From assembly GCA_949752745.1 (NCBI GenBank), contig OX457025.1, positions 97,467,804 to 97,531,803 on the forward strand: 64,000 nucleotides of DNA. Direction: 5' to 3'. The translations under genes and the position numbers were made by a program. Below are positions 36,346 through 48,582 of the stretch, piece by piece. Within the stretch, counting starts at the first letter, position 1. Each line of letters starts with the position of its first letter. Origin of the DNA: Protula sp. h YS-2021 (lineage: Eukaryota; Annelida; Polychaeta; Sabellida; Serpulidae). The notes below the pieces were generated by a model, which made no database searches, was not told the origin of the DNA, and saw only the letters and a program-made list of their open reading frames with translations.

Positions 36346-36619
36346 GTGTATGCAATACTGAAGAATGAGAATTTCCAGCAAAGTTGTTTGAACCTACATC
36401 ACAAAAGTTATAATAAGGATATAACGTTTGTTTCATTTATTTAATATTATTTCCATTATAATAGCTCTAGTTTAGTAAAATAACAATAAATCTATTCCGT
36501 AACGCTGTTAGTTTAAGATTCCGCGTCGAGAATGTCAATGAAAGGACCGGAAAATATAGCGACAAAAATCTGTTTCCTCTTTCGTAGTCTCAAAATTTGT
36601 TAAAGGAAAGTGAAAATAA

Positions 36620-36790
36620 AAGGGTGAAATTTAAAGGGGAGTCCGCGATGGTTAAAGAGGAGGTATTTTTCAAACTTGACATTCCACGTTCAGGGGTCAT
36701 TTTTAAAAAAAGTCAAGGACACGCATGGTAACCCATTTGTACATGAGTGGCCACCCCGCGCTCCAGGGCCTGTGACCTCTTAAAAAAGTG
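36620..36790. repeat. Dispersed repeat copy
   Basis: Contains gtcaaggacacgcatggtaa and ggagtccgcgatggttaaag, matching the family seen at 30.0 and 52.9 kb. Confidence 0.45.
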
Positions 36791-38960
36791 CGGGCCAAAC
36801 TATTCTCTGCATTTTTTTTTTTTTGTGATGGGTGGGGGATGGGAGTTGAAGAGTTCAAATTGAACTCAACAGGGTGGCATGCAACATGGATGTTTCCTGC
36901 AGGGTATCACACACGAAAATTCACAATATGTGAAGCGTTTGTGACTTGAATGCTGCTTCTATGACACCTGCGTAACCGCCGATTTTATAAAGTCGACGAT
37001 TCTTTAGTCTTGAGTCTAGAATTAGTCCTGTTAATTTGAGAAACTTTGAAACAAACCTGCCCAGCAAAAGCTGAAGTGTTAACTTTTACGCTCTGGCTGC
37101 TGTGATTAGTGGCGGGGGATTTCCCCTATCAGCGATCCTTGTTTACGATCTTAATTGATATGTAAGCGTTGAAAGGGAAACACACTCCTGGTGTCATGGG
37201 GTTCGGAGGGTATGCGTATTACGTCATAAGATCTGTGCAGCTATCAGATGACCTGTGAAAGACCTCAGCCTGGTGTGGGGAAGTGGGTGGTTCTCGACAA
37301 CTTCTGGGGCCACTTCGGGGGGAGCGGGGGGAAGGGGGTTAGGGGAATCATGAAACAGATTGCTTTAAGCCTATCATTAAGACTCATCTTCTCGCAATAT
37401 AATTGCGTCATCTAACAAATTTGCTACAAACTCGCTGTATGCGGAAACAGCTCCAGGGAGGCTTCATCTTCAGTTTTGATATGCAAATGACTCTCAAATT
37501 AGCCGAAAAGGAGAAGAGCTGTGACTGACTGAAAAGTTCAAAGATGGGTCAAAGAGATTGAACGAGTCTTCGAAGAAAACCAAAGCAACTGCGACTGTTA
37601 ACGGTGCTTGTATTTCGGAATAAATTATGAGCTGAAACAAACAAATAACTGTTATAATGATGGTTTTGATGTTACTCATATTTTATATCATGAATTCTCA
37701 CCATAATTATTTTTCTGCCTGTTATTGGTCAAGCTGCGAAGGTGCCAGGGATCGGCGGGGCTCTGGGTGATGGCAGAAAACCTGGCCAGTCTTCCCAGAT
37801 TCTAAGCCTTCACTTGAAAGGGAAGAAAGAATCTATCCGCTGGGAACGACCGATATTGAACTCCCCTTGAATTAGTGAGCAATCAAAGTGGTATGATGTA
37901 CCGTAAGGAACACACAGGGAGGAGGAAGGGGTGTGAGAGCAATCCAGATTTGGCCCAGATGACGTAGTCGTTTGATGTACGCTAGCCTCCATGCAGAGCC
38001 ACGCAGGGCTGTTATACAGCGACTCACGACCCAGCACTCCAGGCGTACCCTGCGTACGATGGTACGCAAGCCCATGGTGTCCATGCGATACCGTGGTGAA
38101 ACACGCTGGGCGGCAGATAAGGATAAATAGTGCAGGCTTTCACTCGGGTCATATGCTGTCCAGACCTTATGCAACTTAATACGGTTGAATTTAGTTTTAA
38201 TTGGTTCATTTGTCATGGGAATGATTAGTGAATATCCCCCTTATTCGGAACACCAACGCCATGTATGTATCGGAAAATTCTCCCTATGAGGGGCAAAATC
38301 AGTCGGAACTTCCAAAAAACAAAAAAACAAAACAAAAAAAAACAAAAAAAAAGCACGCAGTGTGATGCAGTTGTCATATGGACTATTTTTTTTTCAAGTA
38401 ATGAACAAAGAAGAACCACTGTTATTACTCTTATCGGTTAATACGATCATGAAAGTCGCCGCGCCGCTTAGAAATTACACGTAAAGATACGGGTAGTCCC
38501 ACACCGTATAATAAAGTCGATCTTTCAGCAAAATATACCCCTGACTTTTGGTTTCCAAGGGCACTCTTCAGGCTACGGTCACAAAATACTACTTCAACAC
38601 ACCCACGCACCTCCAACCGCGCTTTGATATAATTCACATCACAAGCGATATCGGCTTTTGGATGTCCGCGTTTGTAACGGTGACCATCAGAGATGAAATA
38701 TGACCTTCGCGAATCAAAACAGATTCAAATCAAATGTTTAAAATGACCACACTCTTCTTTTTTTTTTCGTGCCCTGTTGTGCTGTTGTACAGGTACGAGA
38801 AATACTCTTGTCCGTGTTATTGTTTTTTTCTGTAATGTTTGCGTTCTGCTTCAGTAAATAACTACACTTTCCCACGTAATTCACGCTCTTGCGAAATTCT
38901 CACAAGCGGACCTCAGGAACACCCAAACATTCCCTTTACTGAAATTGTTTTTCATGTTTG
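36791..38960. other. No gene recognised
   Basis: Several minus-strand open frames of 60-115 codons overlap here (37494-38637). One (37494-37679) begins with a hydrophobic leader but has no other support. Confidence 0.35.
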
Positions 38961-38964
38961 TTTT

Positions 38965-39087
38965 GAAGGAGAGACAGAGAGAAAGAGAAAGAGAGAGAAA
39001 GAAAGAGAGAGAAAGAGAGAGACAGAGAGGGAGAGAGAGAGAGAGCAGAGAGCTTATAAACACCCTTGAAAGCTCTCTGGAGAGAGT

Positions 39088-39119
<32 letters not shown>

Positions 39120-39230
39120 CAGCGAGGAAGAGAGAGACAGTGTGTGAGAGAGAAGTATGTAGGAGATAGAAAGAGGAGGAACAGCCAGAGATAAAGAAAA
39201 GGAAGAGAGAGAGAAAAGCAGGGAGGGATG

Positions 39231-39308
<78 letters not shown>

Positions 39309-39324
39309 AGGGTGTAGGGGATAT

Positions 39325-39366
<42 letters not shown>
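38965..39366. repeat. (GA)n-rich simple repeat
   Basis: Alternating pure (GA)n blocks (39236-39303 and 39327-39366) and interrupted gagaaagag sequence. Ser-Leu and Arg-Glu frames are artefacts. Confidence 0.95.
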
Positions 39367-39368
<2 letters not shown>

Positions 39369-39369
39369 C

Positions 39370-41320
39370 CAACGACACTTCGCCAGAAAAATGCTATTGC
39401 AACGAAAACCTCACTGGGTCTTCCACGCTTGATGTTATTTCGCCCCGAATTCTCTCAGCTCCGTGAAACAAACGAGTTAGTGTTAACTTGTCGTTGGACC
39501 TAAGCGTTCCAGGGTTCTCACTGCGTAAACAACGGCTCGCGAACAGTCTTGATTTTCTTTCTCCCACTGGCCTGCCGTCACCGACCTATCGTATTTCTTA
39601 ATGACCAGAGTAAAAGCCCTAGTCATAATGTTATTTTTAATTGGAAACAAGAAGGCTGTTCATGATTACACTTCCTTGAGATTATGACTGTTGATGGTCA
39701 AATTTTTCTTATATTTTGGCATCTGATTAATGCATTCGGACTGTTTAGTGGCAATTATAGCATTATTACTGCTAGAAAGGGTGAATACAGGCCCAGCCGC
39801 TGTTTGACCATTCTCAATCGTGAAAAAAGGGTATTAGCACAGCTGCGGTTAAGTACAAGGTTGGTGAGCCTTTCTCTCATTTACCATCTGCTTTTCCTTG
39901 CCAGAGGCTTCCTGTCCGTACAAATTTGACCTGCACTCCATATGTCAGAGCGGGCTATAGAATTACTATATTTCTCTCTGCCACACAGATTTCTGGATAC
40001 TTTTAACATGTTCAAGACTCATCCAAAAAAGGTTTCACTGTGCATCCAAAGCTATTTATGAACGTTCTTTAACACCAACAGCCCCCATCTCTACTCAACA
40101 AAATGCCATGGCGGTCATCAAGGATCATGAACGCAACTTCTTGTTCTTCTTACCAAACACAACCCCGCGGGCGTAGAGGGGGTGGGTGGGTGTCTTGCTG
40201 TCCCCTCTAGATCAATCAGTCACGTCGACGAGGAAATCCCCTCTCCCATTCGATCCCTCCCAACCAACTGTACACAAAATCAATTGAACCGTTGAATCGT
40301 GCATCTATAAAATATCCCTGTTTCCGATCATCTCTGTTAATAACTGTTTTCCTATAGACAAAGGTAACCAGATAACAAAACGAAACCACTGTACAAAACA
40401 AAACGGCTAAAAATGACATAAATTATGTTTTCTTCTTCAGGATAATTTGAACCTCTCCTTTTCAAAATATTCCAGGCCTCTGTATTTTGTAAAAGCGTTT
40501 ATATATATATATAAGCCGCCTACCCGCCAAACAGTAAAGGATTGAAAAGCTGCGTAAACAGATAAAAGTATAAAAGGATTACTCAAGTTTTATTGAATTA
40601 AATATATTAAACACTTTAACCGCCAAAGATAACGACATACAAGTTGCGTCTTGATTTTACGTTTAACGGTCTGCCAAGTTTTAAGGTTGTTTGGCGCGGC
40701 AGAGAAAAACGCGTTGCGGGTGTAATATCTGTCTTCTTTTATTTATTTAGTTATTTATTATCTAAAGCAAATCCTGGAGATGCAAAGAAAAAAAATGAAG
40801 GTATATCTTTCAGCATTTGACCACCAATTGATCACTAATAATGATAATTTTCGTGTCATTAAATTAATTGCGATATAAAATACAATACTATCTACAGCAG
40901 TTAAAACGAATGCATAGAAAATAAGATAGCGTGTCTTCACATGTTTACAATTTATTTTATTTCTTTTCTTCCGAATTTTTTACTGTCGTTGAAAGTGTCG
41001 ATAATTACAAGAAACAGATCAAAGCTGGTCATTCGTTATGAAAATATTTCCATTCATTTTTGGGAAGAGATTTAATGCTTGCATGAATAATCAACAGTCA
41101 GGAAACTATGATTCTAATTACTTCTACTTTTAATGAAGAAGCTTTAGATTTAAAAATATTAACTTTAGTTACATTTAACATATTATTGTATTTTTTCCTA
41201 CATTTTATGTAAGTATAAAGTGAATACTTAGAACACCCATGTCGAAAATAACAAACTTCATTTCATAGTCCCCCTGCAAAATTGCACACACACGCCTTTC
41301 TGAGGCATTCATGGTAAATT
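39370..41320. other. Upstream region of cyclin D; nothing else recognised
   Basis: AT-rich sequence without open frames of note. It would include the 5' regulatory region of the cyclin D gene. Confidence 0.4.
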
Positions 41321-41323
41321 CGA

Positions 41324-41384
41324 CCAATCGCAGCCGTTCTCAGATAACAAAGTAACACGGGTGCATTGCTGTCTCATTATAAAG
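41324..41384 (+). promoter_or_regulatory. Candidate cyclin D promoter (CCAAT and TATA-like boxes)
   Basis: CCAAT at 41324-41328 and TTATAAAG at about 41378-41385 are spaced about 50 bp apart, some 500 bp upstream of the cyclin D start codon. The spacing suits a pol II promoter with transcription beginning near 41.41 kb. Motif match only; no independent support. Confidence 0.3.
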
Positions 41385-41879
41385 CTCAGAATGTCGGCAT
41401 TCCACAAGAGGAGAGAGAATGCGATAGAAGAACGTGATCACTTCATGAAAACTTAGTAAAAAAAACGCAGTCTTTCAACGAACCAACCTCTACCTCAAGT
41501 CAGAAACAATGCAAGACAACTCCTAAGTCTTTCACAAGTTTGGATTTCTTAATTGTGATATTTGTCCAAAAAAAGCAGAACAGTTTATAACGGTGTGTAG
41601 TCAATAGTTTTTTCACTGGTGGGAAAAGATTGAAGTGCACTGATTTGTGACCTCAAAACAGCTGATTCTGACATGACAGCTGGTCGCTAACATATCGACA
41701 TTAATAATAACTGCAACGTTTGAGATCGTACAAAGCGGAGGACATTTTAACAAGATTGTGCCGAACGAGCAGTTGTGGAACACAAGATCAGGAATCTATC
41801 GCTCTCCCTCCTCCTGAAAAAAAAACTGATCATATCAAGAAAAATATACTGAAATTAAGTCGGCATCATATGAGAAATA

Positions 41880-42125
41880 ATGGATTCACTACGTTGTAGA
41901 GAACGGCCCACGGAGGGGGCAGACAAAACCAGGACAGTTGTGACGTCAATGGAGCGTGTAACACGGCGTGCGAAGGCCGATCCCGTATTGCTAAGGGACA
42001 TGCGTGTGTTGAACAATCTGCTAGCCATAGAAGACAGATATTTGCCTTCTCCGTCATATTTTAAAGTTGTACAAAAAGACATAGAACCGTGGATGAGAAT
42101 TCGCGTGGCTTCCTGGATGTTAGAG
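41880..42125 (+). CDS. CCND: Cyclin D exon 1
   Basis: Encodes residues 1-82, from the LxCxE motif to WMLE at the start of the cyclin box. It ends in phase 0 at GAG before gtaggg, the first of three repeated donor-like sequences. A second in-frame Met (residue 24) could give a shorter product lacking LxCxE. Confidence 0.9.
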
Positions 42126-42452
42126 GTAGGGGGCTTTTTTGTCAGAGGTAGGGGGCTTTTTTGTCAGAGGTAGGGGGCTTTTTGTCCTTCGCCTCTATTT
42201 TCTGTGTTAAACTGAAATGACCTGGATTTACATCCCTCTTCCCCACCTCCCTCCAAATGGTGTAAAAACTCGTCTAAAACCAGCAGTATGTTTGAGGTTG
42301 TTTGCTTTTTCGGGGTGGATACCATTTTACGGGGGAAGAAGGGGGGAAGGGAAAATAACTAACATATGCGTCTCGTTGCGTGTGTTGCATCTGTAGAGTC
42401 GGGCGTTGGTCGGTAAGCTGGCGGAAAACTGGACCCGAAACGTAAAAAAATA

Positions 42453-42484
<32 letters not shown>

Positions 42485-45400
42485 AGACTTTAAAAATGCA
42501 AAAACCAGTTATATGCTCCTCTCAGTTTCTGAAAGGTTATGAAAGGTTAAAGGTATACCAACTACATACCGATATCATTTGTTTGGTATGCCGTATGTGC
42601 TGAGCAGGTTACGAGGTGATTCAGTTCTGGGCATTAAATTTACAAGTGCTATGGTGCATTTGTTGAATGCAGAGGGTAATTCTTGAGGAATTCCAAAAAT
42701 GATTTATTTAAAGGAATCCCTAAAAACAAACAAAAAAAAAAAAACAAAAAAAAAAGAAGAAACAGTAACCCAATTTCATTTAATGTATCATTACTTTGTG
42801 TTTTATCGAAAATACTTTAAATTAATATTGTTTATGTGTAAAAGACTGTTAAAGTCTTCGTTGGTCACGACTTTTTTGTATAATATTTCGATTTTGACAA
42901 AAATGCTCGTCTTCGGCCAGCTGTCCAAAGCATGAATACTGCGTTAATGAATGCATGCGTAAATGTATGCGTAAATGCCTTAGTGAATGCGAAAATGACT
43001 AAATAGATGCGGAAATGACTTAATGAGCAGACTAATGAAAGAAACGAGTAGGATAACACACATACGGCAATCCCTCATCCTTTTAGTAAACCCACATGTT
43101 ACACAAAGGCAAGTTCTACACTTTACAGAGCCCGTATAGTTTTAAGTATTTTGTGTATGAAAGCGCATTCGTATTAGCGTTTTCAAACAAAATACATTCA
43201 TCCCGTCATTAACTCGTTTATACTGTCTCCGATGACCTCGCGAGATAACGAGTTTGATACGCTTCTTTAACCATTTGCTAAACGTTGCCACTGTTGCTTT
43301 GTTTAAAAACATTTGACCGCCCACCCTTAAACTGCCGTCTCATTTTAATGGATTGCCCCCATCACGACATTCATCCGGGCCTGAAGTTGTTTTACACGGT
43401 AGTAAAATTTTTATGTGGATTAGATTGGCCCAGGTTTATTTTCTTTATTTTCGTATTGTTTAACGATATTCGGGTTCACCTTGGAGGGAAGGGTAATCAC
43501 TTAGAAACATTTTTACGGTCACAGTAACACTCGTCTTGTGCAATACGTGGAGAGCCAAGTAATTAAAATAAAATCAAAGTTTGCGTGACGATTTCTTTTT
43601 TACATAACGCGAATTTTCCAATACTGACCTTTTATCCATTGAAACGTTTTGATATTAATTGAAGGTGACTCCAAGGGGGGGGGGGGGGCTCGCAGGAGGG
43701 TGGAGGGTGGCCAAGTCGAAGGTTGGCCCTCAAGGAGAGTGAGGGAGGGGGGGGGGGGGGGAGGGTATGAGCCTCTTCGTCAGGCTTTTCTTCCGCCCGC
43801 AGAAACTTTCAATATCAACGCGAATCCTTCTTGCCTGCAATTCCACTATTCCTGCAATTCGAGTTATTTTTGTAAGAAGTGAAAGATTGCAAAACACATT
43901 TTTGTTTTGTTATCGGTGTAATATTTCTAAGAGAGGCTAATAACAGCGGATGCCTGCTGGAGTATAATTCATGTTATAAAGAAAAGTGTTGCTTTTAGCA
44001 AAGTTGTTTTATTGGTCTCGATTTCGTGTGCAGATTGCGGGTGAAATCAGAGCTTGGGTGTGCTTCTAGTGAGCAGTGGTTTTTTCAGAGTGTTGGGAGT
44101 GTTCGTGGATCGATAAATATTATCTCGTTTTAATCTCTAATCTACTTCCCTTTGTCCGTACTGGAGTACCAATAGATGACGTGAAATTATAGCCACCCCA
44201 CTTTCGATAATAACCTAGTTTTCCGCCCACGCCACAGCGTATCCTAGCAACACTTAAAAAGTAAGTCAACAAGAGTGTGTGTGATGTTTTATGCCATAAA
44301 AATGCTCTGGAAAACACTTTTTATTTCCAAAAGCATTTACATTAACAGATTTTTTTATGTTTCCCAAAATGTTCACGTTGGCAGATGTTACTTTTTGAAA
44401 ACGTTGATATAAAAAAAAAAAAATACCCAGCAAATGTTTCGTCTGGTTAGCCTATCATTCGCCGCTTCGGTTCTACTTCTTATGGGCCTATTTTGATACA
44501 CATTGTAATTTCCGAGATTCCTTCTGCCACAGGCTGAATCTTGTCCTCTTTCTAGGGCGTTCTGTTACGCAAAACGCACAGCGATTTCAACCAAAAAAAT
44601 GTATTTAATGAATGGAAAGAAAAGACTGTGTAGATAGAGCACTCCTTTCTCTCTTTTTTTTATTCTCACCAAATACCGATAATTTAGGAACTTTTTTTGC
44701 TTATGTTCTTTTTTCGAACCGTGTGATTTTGCGATGTGACGGGGTATAATTTTTAATCCTAATGTCGATGGTAGCATGTGGGAGAATCTAAAATATGCAA
44801 ATATAATTGATAAGAACATGTAACCGCTTGAAAAACCTTCTTAATTTTTTCATTCAGTTTCTTTCCGCATAAATATGTGAAAATCTTAAAAAGAAAAACT
44901 CGAGTATTTGAATAAAATATTTTTTTTCGGTTTGCAGGTTTGTGAAGAGCAAAAATGCGAAGAAGAGGTATTCCCAGTAGCTATGAACTTACTAGACCGA
45001 GTGCTTTCCATCCTGAACATTTGTCGATCACAGCTGCAGCTGCTAGGAACAGCTGCCATGTACATAGCTTCGAAGCTTCGCGAAACTGAACCATTGAGTT
45101 CACAAAAGCTTGTCATTTACACAGACCACAGCGTGAAATTGCACGAACTCATGGTAAGTCCCGCAAACTTGGGCCAAAGTAACAAACACCCACCCCGTTC
45201 CCTCCTCCGTTCCCCCCTCCGTCCCCACTCTCCCTCACCTGCCAATCCACATTTCCGCCCAGCACAGTTTTTGATCTGTATCAAAAACAGTGATTTTTGT
45301 GCCAAAATTAAAAAAAAAATCAAGATCAGTGAGAAACCGTGAAAACATTTTTAGGGACTTCAAATACACGCTACAACTGTTCACATCCGGGGGATTTTGA

Positions 45401-47672
45401 AAATAATCTTGCCATGTACTGGTCACCCTTTAAAGGGACGAATTCGGCTCAAAATGCATTCATTCTATAATGCATATATAGGTGACGCGTCCCAAAATGT
45501 GGCGAAAGGGAAAAACAAGTTTTCAACGTACAATTTTACAATAAAAAGAGTCAGTGCCTCCGTTTAACAAAACGTTTTAAAGCCCTTTGCTTTAACGAAT
45601 ATATTATTTGAAACAAGCAGTTTGTCTGTTGTAAGGAATTTCGGAACCTGTTGCTTCTCGCAATAAGTAGCTACGATTTATTGAAACAAGGCCAAAAAGT
45701 ACAAGAGAACCAATACAATATTTTAGTCAGCACAAGACCACGTTATTTTCTTAAACCGAGTTGGCTGGAATGTTGATACGGTCACGATTTCCTCGTCTTT
45801 TTTTCATATTTCTGTCTGAATGAAATTAGTTTCAACTTGTAATAATACTTTAAAGACGTTTTTGATATTTTCAAGATGAACATGAATTGAAAAAAAAAAC
45901 CACCAAAGAGTTTTAAATACAAAGACATTTTGTTTGCAGCAATAAATACCTATAGAAAGCTGTTTATTTTCGTTTCATACATTTATTTTTAGAAAACCCT
46001 CCTGCGTTCTTGTTAAAATTAGTGCATAAAGAAATGCCCAATACACAGTCACTACGCGCTCTTACACGCCTTTGCTGCCCCCGTACAATTCTTCATTTTC
46101 TGGTGGCATCTAGAACTTTTATTTTTATTTATTTATTGTTTGGTTGAAAACTTGTAATACTAAGTGTTGAATTCTTGTGGTCGAAATTTTTTTATCAACT
46201 TATAGCCGACAGTATATTATGCATTGGGACTTTTTGTTTTGAATTTCAGGTTTGAAAAGTTTTTCATTTTAATTACATGGCTCTCTATTCTTTCTTGTTT
46301 TAGCGCTGGGAAACGCTTGTATTAAAGATGCTTAAATGGGACATTAGCTGCATCACACCTCACGATTTCTTAGAGCAAATATTAACCAGACTACCGCTGA
46401 CGTCACAAGACGCTTTGACGATACAAAGACATGCGCAGACGTTCATAGCGCTCTGTCTGGCCACAGGTGAGCATACATTTTTTCGTCTATTTTTCCTGTC
46501 AATTGCAATTATAATGTGATCTCCTTCGATACATGAATGTTTGCAGTTTGAATTGTCCAGTTTAAACGCAGCAAAAATAATAAGTACAGGATTGAGAGTT
46601 CGTAAAATTTTTTGGTCGCCCTCCGGGTGACCAACTTTAAAAAGTTAGTCGCCCGGCACAAGAGTTAGTCGCCCCGCGCAATCTTTGCAAAATTTGTCCA
46701 GCCCGCCTCACATGAAAACAATAACAAAATGGTGTTTATAATAATCAACATTATTTACCTGAAAAAAATTGGTCGCCCGGGCCAAAAGTTGGTCGACACG
46801 GGCGACCGTGAAATCTCAACCCTGAAGTAGTTGAATAACTATGTAGAAATAAGAGAAGTAAGTGCCGGTTCGAGCCGACAGTCTGAGAAACTTGCCACTT
46901 TACCGCTCTAGAAAATTAAGTGTTGCGCTAGGTCTGCATCTGGACTTGTGACAACTAAATGCCAGCATAAAAAGATTACTTGTGAAACAGTTTCGAGAAT
47001 TTAACGTATCCGAGGGAATTGTCTTCAAATATTTCAATTTGCCTTGCGCATGTGTGTCAGTTAAAAAATAATCGCACTTTTGCAGAGTTTAAATTCGCCC
47101 TGTATCCGCCGTCAATGATCGCGGCAGCAAGTGTGTGCACCGCCCTGCAGGGACTACTTGGCCGGAAGTGGTGTAGTGATATTAATCTGGCACAGCGGCT
47201 GCAGGAAATTACGAATATAGAACATGTAAGTCTGTATTATTTTGACGTTTGTCTTCTTGTTTGTGTTGTTCCATCTTTGCTCATGATTTTTTTTTTCGAG
47301 CAGAAAAAAAGTAACCGAAAAAAAGGTTAAATAATAGAAAGAACTTTAAAGAAAAAAACAATGAAATACTGCGAGGAATAATAAAATGGTTTATGTAGTC
47401 CTGAACACAATTAAGGAGTAAGTAGTCGACATAATTTTGAATAAAAAAAAAAGAAACCTGTAGTAATGCGCGGTTTTTGTATGTTTTTGCAGGACTGTTT
47501 GCATTCGTGCCAAGAGCAAATAGAAAAGACACTGTCAAGACATTTACCTCAGTCAGTGGACGGAGCTCACGGATTAGAGGGGGAGCTGACACCTCCCTCC
47601 ACTCCCGAGAAAGCCATACCACAGATGCAACCCACCACACCCACTGACGTCAGAGATATCGATTACTCGTGA
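41880..47672 (+). CDS. CCND: Cyclin D (G1/S-specific D-type cyclin), five exons
   Basis: Joined exons 41880-42125, 44938-45153, 46304-46466, 47086-47225 and 47493-47672 encode 314 residues. D-type cyclins bind and activate CDK4/6 in the nucleus to phosphorylate Rb. Visible hallmarks are the Rb-binding LxCxE motif as LRCRE (residues 4-8), which also supports this start; cyclin-box segments [42 protein letters not shown] and [25 protein letters not shown] and [10 protein letters not shown] in the second box; [11 protein letters not shown]; and the C-terminal [11 protein letters not shown], where Thr304 matches the degradation-controlling Thr of vertebrate cyclin D1. All introns are GT-AG, with phases 0, 0, 1 and 0. 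Length is slightly above the usual 290-300, mostly from the N-terminus and the proline/threonine-rich tail. It appears to be intact. I cannot say which vertebrate paralogue is nearest; invertebrates usually have one. Confidence 0.95.
42122..42185 (+). repeat. Triplicated splice-donor sequence at the end of cyclin D exon 1
   Basis: A 22-bp unit, agaggtagggggcttttttg plus tc, occurs three times in tandem, giving identical GAG/GTAGGG donors at 42126, 42148 and 42170. The first joins exon 2 in the conserved frame. Use of the second or third would add 22 or 44 nt and shift the frame. Confidence 0.85.
42190..44937 (+). other. Cyclin D intron 1 (remainder)
   Basis: Intron 1 runs 42126-44937 and ends with a tttgcag acceptor. 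It contains a 30-base A run near 42454, a short imperfect repeat aaatgtatgcgtaaatg near 42945-43030, and two G-rich runs at 43675 and 43747. No nested gene seen. Confidence 0.7.
44938..45153 (+). CDS. CCND: Cyclin D exon 2
   Basis: 72 codons in phase 0, from [13 protein letters not shown] through LHELM, with tttgcag before and gtaagt after. It carries the core of the first cyclin box, including the Lys of ASKLRE equivalent to the CDK-contacting Lys. Confidence 0.95.
45154..46303 (+). other. Cyclin D intron 2
   Basis: 1,150 bp, gtaagt to ttttag, AT-rich. No repeats or genes recognised. Confidence 0.8.
46304..46466 (+). CDS. CCND: Cyclin D exon 3
   Basis: Begins [13 protein letters not shown] and ends after the first base of a Glu codon (phase 1) before gtgagc. 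It encodes the linker to the second cyclin box with TPHDFLEQ and [10 protein letters not shown] perfect TGACGTCA lies within it at 46398-46405. Confidence 0.95.
46587..46824. mobile_element. 238-bp MITE in cyclin D intron 3
   Basis: Inverted ends CAGGATTGAGA and TCTCAACCCTG are flanked by AAGTA on both sides. The interior has repeated gtcgcccg-type sequence, and its two halves are roughly inverted (gcgaccaac / gttggtcg). A relative in opposite orientation lies at 57654-57906. Confidence 0.7.
47086..47225 (+). CDS. CCND: Cyclin D exon 4
   Basis: Completes the split Glu codon, then encodes [16 protein letters not shown] through EITNIEH. Acceptor ttttgcag, donor gtaagt. Second cyclin box. Confidence 0.95.
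47493..47672 (+). CDS. CCND: Cyclin D exon 5 and stop
   Basis: Encodes [11 protein letters not shown], a Pro/Thr-rich tail ([11 protein letters not shown]) and the TPTDVRD phosphodegron, ending TGA at 47670-47672. The tail has three Thr-Pro/Ser-Thr-Pro sites, consistent with phosphorylation-controlled turnover. Confidence 0.95.
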   Translation, partial: DCLHSCQEQIEKTLSRHLPQSVDGAHGLEGELTPPSTPEKAIPQMQPTTPTDVRDIDYS

Positions 47673-48279
47673 AATGTCGTCAGCTCTCGTGGCATCTCGC
47701 TACTCGTCTTTCCTTGGGCCTTTTTCTAATGTGTTCATGGCTATCGATTATCGATTACTGATCAACTTTGGGTTAAACCTGCTGAAGGAAAAATGTGATA
47801 TAAAAAATTTGTGACGAATTGATTTTTGTATTATGATTTTCGGATGTCGACTTGCATGGTTTGTGACTCATTTCAAATCTCAGGTTAAATTTTGGAAATT
47901 GCTTAATTCCCGTATGAAGGCGAAAGCAGTCCCCACTACAGGGCTTTCTGTCCTAGAGGGAAGTGTACCATTTAGCGAAAGTGTGATTTAAATGCGATAT
48001 TTTTTTTTGTTTTTTTTTTGTTTTTTTTTGTTTTTTTTTTTGACGTGGTCATTAGCCAACGTGAGCGGCATTTGATTGACAGCTTTTCTGAAAGCTGGTG
48101 CTGCTGTACATCAGATAAGGTCGACACTTGAGTACTGGGTACCTGATGTCGGTATCACTGTAGAGTACTTAAGTCTATGCTGTACAAGAATAGTTAAAAC
48201 TAGGGCGACACCAGCCAATCCACCATTAAAAGCATGCTGCAATTGCTATTATACTGCCAAAAGGCGGTGCTGTACTGCA

Positions 48280-48582
48280 CAGTGAAGTACTTAGTTGGTC
48301 TTCACAGTGCAGCATCTAAAGCTGGTGCTGGTCTAAACAGTGAAGTACTTAAAGCCGGTGCTGGTCTGCACAGTGAAGTACTTAAAGCCGGTGCTGGTCT
48401 GCAAAGTGAAGTACTTAAAGCTAATGCTGGTCTGCACAGTGAAGTACTTAAAGCTAATGCTGGTCTGCACAGTGAAGTACTTAAAGCCGGTGCTGGTCTG
48501 CACAGTGAAGTACTTAAAGCCGGTGCTGGTCTGCACAGTGAAGTACTTAAAGCCGGTGCTGGTCTGCACAGTGCAGCACCAA
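48280..48582. repeat. 33-bp minisatellite with open coding frames
   Basis: About nine units with the cores gtgaagtacttaaagccggt and gctggtctgcac. The + frame reads an 11-residue repeat SEVLKAGAGLH, and other frames are open too. The array lies in the putative cyclin D 3' UTR, so translation is doubtful. Confidence 0.85.

Noticed and set aside
37494..38637. Cluster of minus-strand ORFs upstream of cyclin D, one with a hydrophobic leader
   Set aside because: Overlapping frames compete with each other and none shows a family motif or splice pattern.
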